Shown one piece after another: positions 62,515 to 64,000 of a stretch of 64,000 nt of DNA; the stretch's first letter is position 1, and the number at the start of each line of letters is the position of its first letter. Under the pieces are notes generated by a model. It saw only the letters and a program-made list of their open reading frames with translations, was not told where the DNA came from and made no database searches. The DNA is from Aquipluma nitroreducens (GTDB taxonomy: Bacteria > Bacteroidota > Bacteroidia > Bacteroidales > Prolixibacteraceae): positions 4,579,501-4,643,500 of the forward strand of contig NZ_AP018694.1 of the NCBI RefSeq assembly GCF_009689585.1. Direction: 5' to 3'. The position numbers and the translations under genes were made by a program.

Positions 62515-63900
62515 TTATTTGTTTGCGGGAAGTGAAAAATAAAATGTAGAGCCGATCCCAAACTTTGATTCAGCCCAAATCTGACCTCCATTCAATTCGA
62601 CAAACTCCTTGCAAATTTGCAATCCAAGGCCTGTCCCTTTTTCATTTTGAGTTCCATTGGTCGTAAATTCAGAGCCTGACTTAAAGAGTTTTTCTAAAAC
62701 TTTAGGTTCCATTCCAATTCCATTGTCCTGAATTGCTATAATAATCTTGTCTTCATAAGCGGTGGCATTTATAGAAATATTTCCTTCCTCCTTTGTGAAT
62801 TTAATGCTGTTAATAATCAAATTCTTTATCACAGATTCCATCATTGAAGAGTCAGTACAGATATCAATGTCCTCAGCGATATTGTTCGCTAACGCTATCC
62901 TTTTTTGATTACACAGAGTTCTTATGGGTAAGATTGAGTTCTCAACCAATTGATTTAAATTTGTTGTTTTTAAAACTGGAACAAGTTTTTTTCGTTGTGT
63001 TTTTGTCCAAAGTAGGAGGTTGTTAAGCGATTCAAAAGTTAGTTCGGTTTCCTTATTAAGCGAAATCATAATTTTTTTGATTTCTTCCGGACTCATAATA
63101 TCGAAATCTTCAGAAACTAATTTGGTTACATTTATCAGTGAAGCAAGGGGACTTCTCAGATCATGAGCTATTATCGAAATCAATTTATCTTTAGTCGTAT
63201 CGCTTTCTTTTAGTTCTTCGGAGTAAAATTTTAGTTTGTTTAAGTTTTCAATCAACTCATTTTTCTGTTTCTCGATGAGTTTATGTTGTTTTATGCGGGT
63301 TAAATTCATTTTCCAGAAAATAAGCGACAGACACAAACCCAAACCGGAAAGCGTTAGTCCGTTCACATTGTTCGAGATTAAAACATCAGGATTTGCTTGT
63401 GCATAATTCATTAATAGATAGAAAATTATAAAGCTAAATGAATAATACAGGATTGAATAAACTGGCCGGATTAGAAGAATAATCGAGCTAATTATTGTTG
63501 TTGCAATAAATGGGTTTATTGCGGTCGTTATCTTTTGATCAACTGCCGATATGGCTGCTCCTCCAAACAAAAGAGATAAAGCAACTGCTACGATGCAGAT
63601 TTCTGCAAGCCGAATATTACTCCTCTTTTTTATAAACGCGAAGTAGATCGTTAGGCTTATAATGCTGAGTAAAATGATTATCGATGTGTGTATTGTTATA
63701 ATGGAAACCCGCCATTCATATTCAATTCCAACACTAGATTTCAGGTGAGAAATAAATAAAATAACATGTAGTAAACTAATTGGAATACCAATTACCGAAA
63801 GATAGAATACGCGTCTAACGTTTTCATTCAGAATGTTGGTTTTTATTATTTTCCGATCTTCTTCTGATATTTTGAAAAAGTCAATAAGTTTATTTAACAT
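62515..63900 (-). CDS. Membrane-bound sensor histidine kinase
   Basis: 461 aa. The N-terminal ~215 residues contain about six hydrophobic segments with no sizeable extracytoplasmic domain. A coiled coil (about 205-235) links to the HisKA domain with His246 in IIAHDLRSPL. The HATPase domain has NLIINSIKFT (N box), DNGIGM (G1) and GTGLGLQICKEFVELNGG (G2). No receiver domain is attached and no response-regulator gene is next to it in the window, so its partner is elsewhere. The signal is probably sensed in the membrane. Confidence 0.9.
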   Translation of the reverse strand: MLNKLIDFFKISEEDRKIIKTNILNENVRRVFYLSVIGIPISLLHVILFISHLKSSVGIEYEWRVSIITIHTSIIILLSIISLTIYFAFIKKRSNIRLAEICIVAVALSLLFGGAAISAVDQKITTAINPFIATTIISSIILLIRPVYSILYYSFSFIIFYLLMNYAQANPDVLISNNVNGLTLSGLGLCLSLIFWKMNLTRIKQHKLIEKQKNELIENLNKLKFYSEELKESDTTKDKLISIIAHDLRSPLASLINVTKLVSEDFDIMSPEEIKKIMISLNKETELTFESLNNLLLWTKTQRKKLVPVLKTTNLNQLVENSILPIRTLCNQKRIALANNIAEDIDICTDSSMMESVIKNLIINSIKFTKEEGNISINATAYEDKIIIAIQDNGIGMEPKVLEKLFKSGSEFTTNGTQNEKGTGLGLQICKEFVELNGGQIWAESKFGIGSTFYFSLPANK

Positions 63901-63924
63901 CGCTATTTTAAGCTAAAAATTATT

Positions 63925-63999
63925 CTAGTAACGCGGAACAGCATAATTTAAAACATCTTCGCGGGTAATTGTTTTATCACATAGAATAATCAATCGTTC
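63925..63999 (-). CDS. C-terminal end of a further gene (partial)
   Basis: On the minus strand the last 24 codons read ERLIILCDKTITREDVLNYAVPRY then TAG. It ends 24 bp upstream of the histidine-kinase start, suggesting one operon. Too short to identify. Confidence 0.4.
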   Translation of the reverse strand, partial: ERLIILCDKTITREDVLNYAVPRY

Positions 64000-64000
64000 A

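Overview
The window is chromosomal DNA from a member of the Bacteroidota, most likely a marine or anaerobic Bacteroidales/Marinilabiliales-type organism. This rests on the SusC/SusD pair, a hybrid two-component regulator (HTCS), a BamA-OmpH-OmpH-MurI block, signal-peptide-rich PUL enzymes, the absence of Shine-Dalgarno sequences, and matches to the Bacteroidota -7 element TAnnTTTG. The genus cannot be fixed from the sequence alone.

Layout. 1-5.5 kb: envelope housekeeping (end of BamA, two Skp/OmpH chaperones, glutamate racemase), a nucleotidyltransferase and an MFS permease. 5.7-13.9 kb: the most unusual region. A 2.33-kb unit is present twice in tandem. Each copy encodes a 509-aa membrane protein (anti-sigma-like modules, one TM segment, TPRs) and, upstream of it, a 42-aa peptide with a double-glycine leader. 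Next to these lie a secreted, membrane-anchored TPR-CHAT protease-like protein and a sigma-70-family factor. The set looks like a proteolysis-controlled sigma-factor circuit with a peptide component. 14.4-28.3 kb: TonB-like protein, a BamA/TamA-like barrel, a DPP-IV family peptidase, a SNF2 helicase, an NfnAB/GltBA-like flavoprotein pair with a dihydroorotate-dehydrogenase-like enzyme, and a LysM/periplasmic-binding fusion.

28.4-48.9 kb: a pectin polysaccharide utilization locus. The HTCS sensor-regulator is followed by GH105, SusC, SusD, a double cupin, GH28, an acetyl-esterase-like hydrolase, pectin methylesterase, GH43, a second GH28 and a CE12-type rhamnogalacturonan acetylesterase. Together they would de-esterify and cut homogalacturonan and rhamnogalacturonan; no polysaccharide lyase is in view. 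A 34-aa single-TM peptide and a 49-aa secreted-peptide ORF sit unannotated inside it.

48.9-60.4 kb: an outer-membrane barrel, an acyl-CoA ligase, and a galactose module (galM, a GntR/LacI-type regulator, galT, galK, a sugar MFS permease) followed by a Nudix-fold regulator and a sodium/sugar symporter. Two near-identical 20-bp sites flank the regulator gene and overlap predicted promoters of galM and galTK, so the module is probably repressed by that regulator. 60.5-64 kb: a PPP-family phosphatase, two identical tRNA-Asp genes, a GIY-YIG gene caught between a complete tRNA-Asp and a damaged 3' copy of it, nested inverted repeats, a membrane histidine kinase and the end of one further gene at the right edge.
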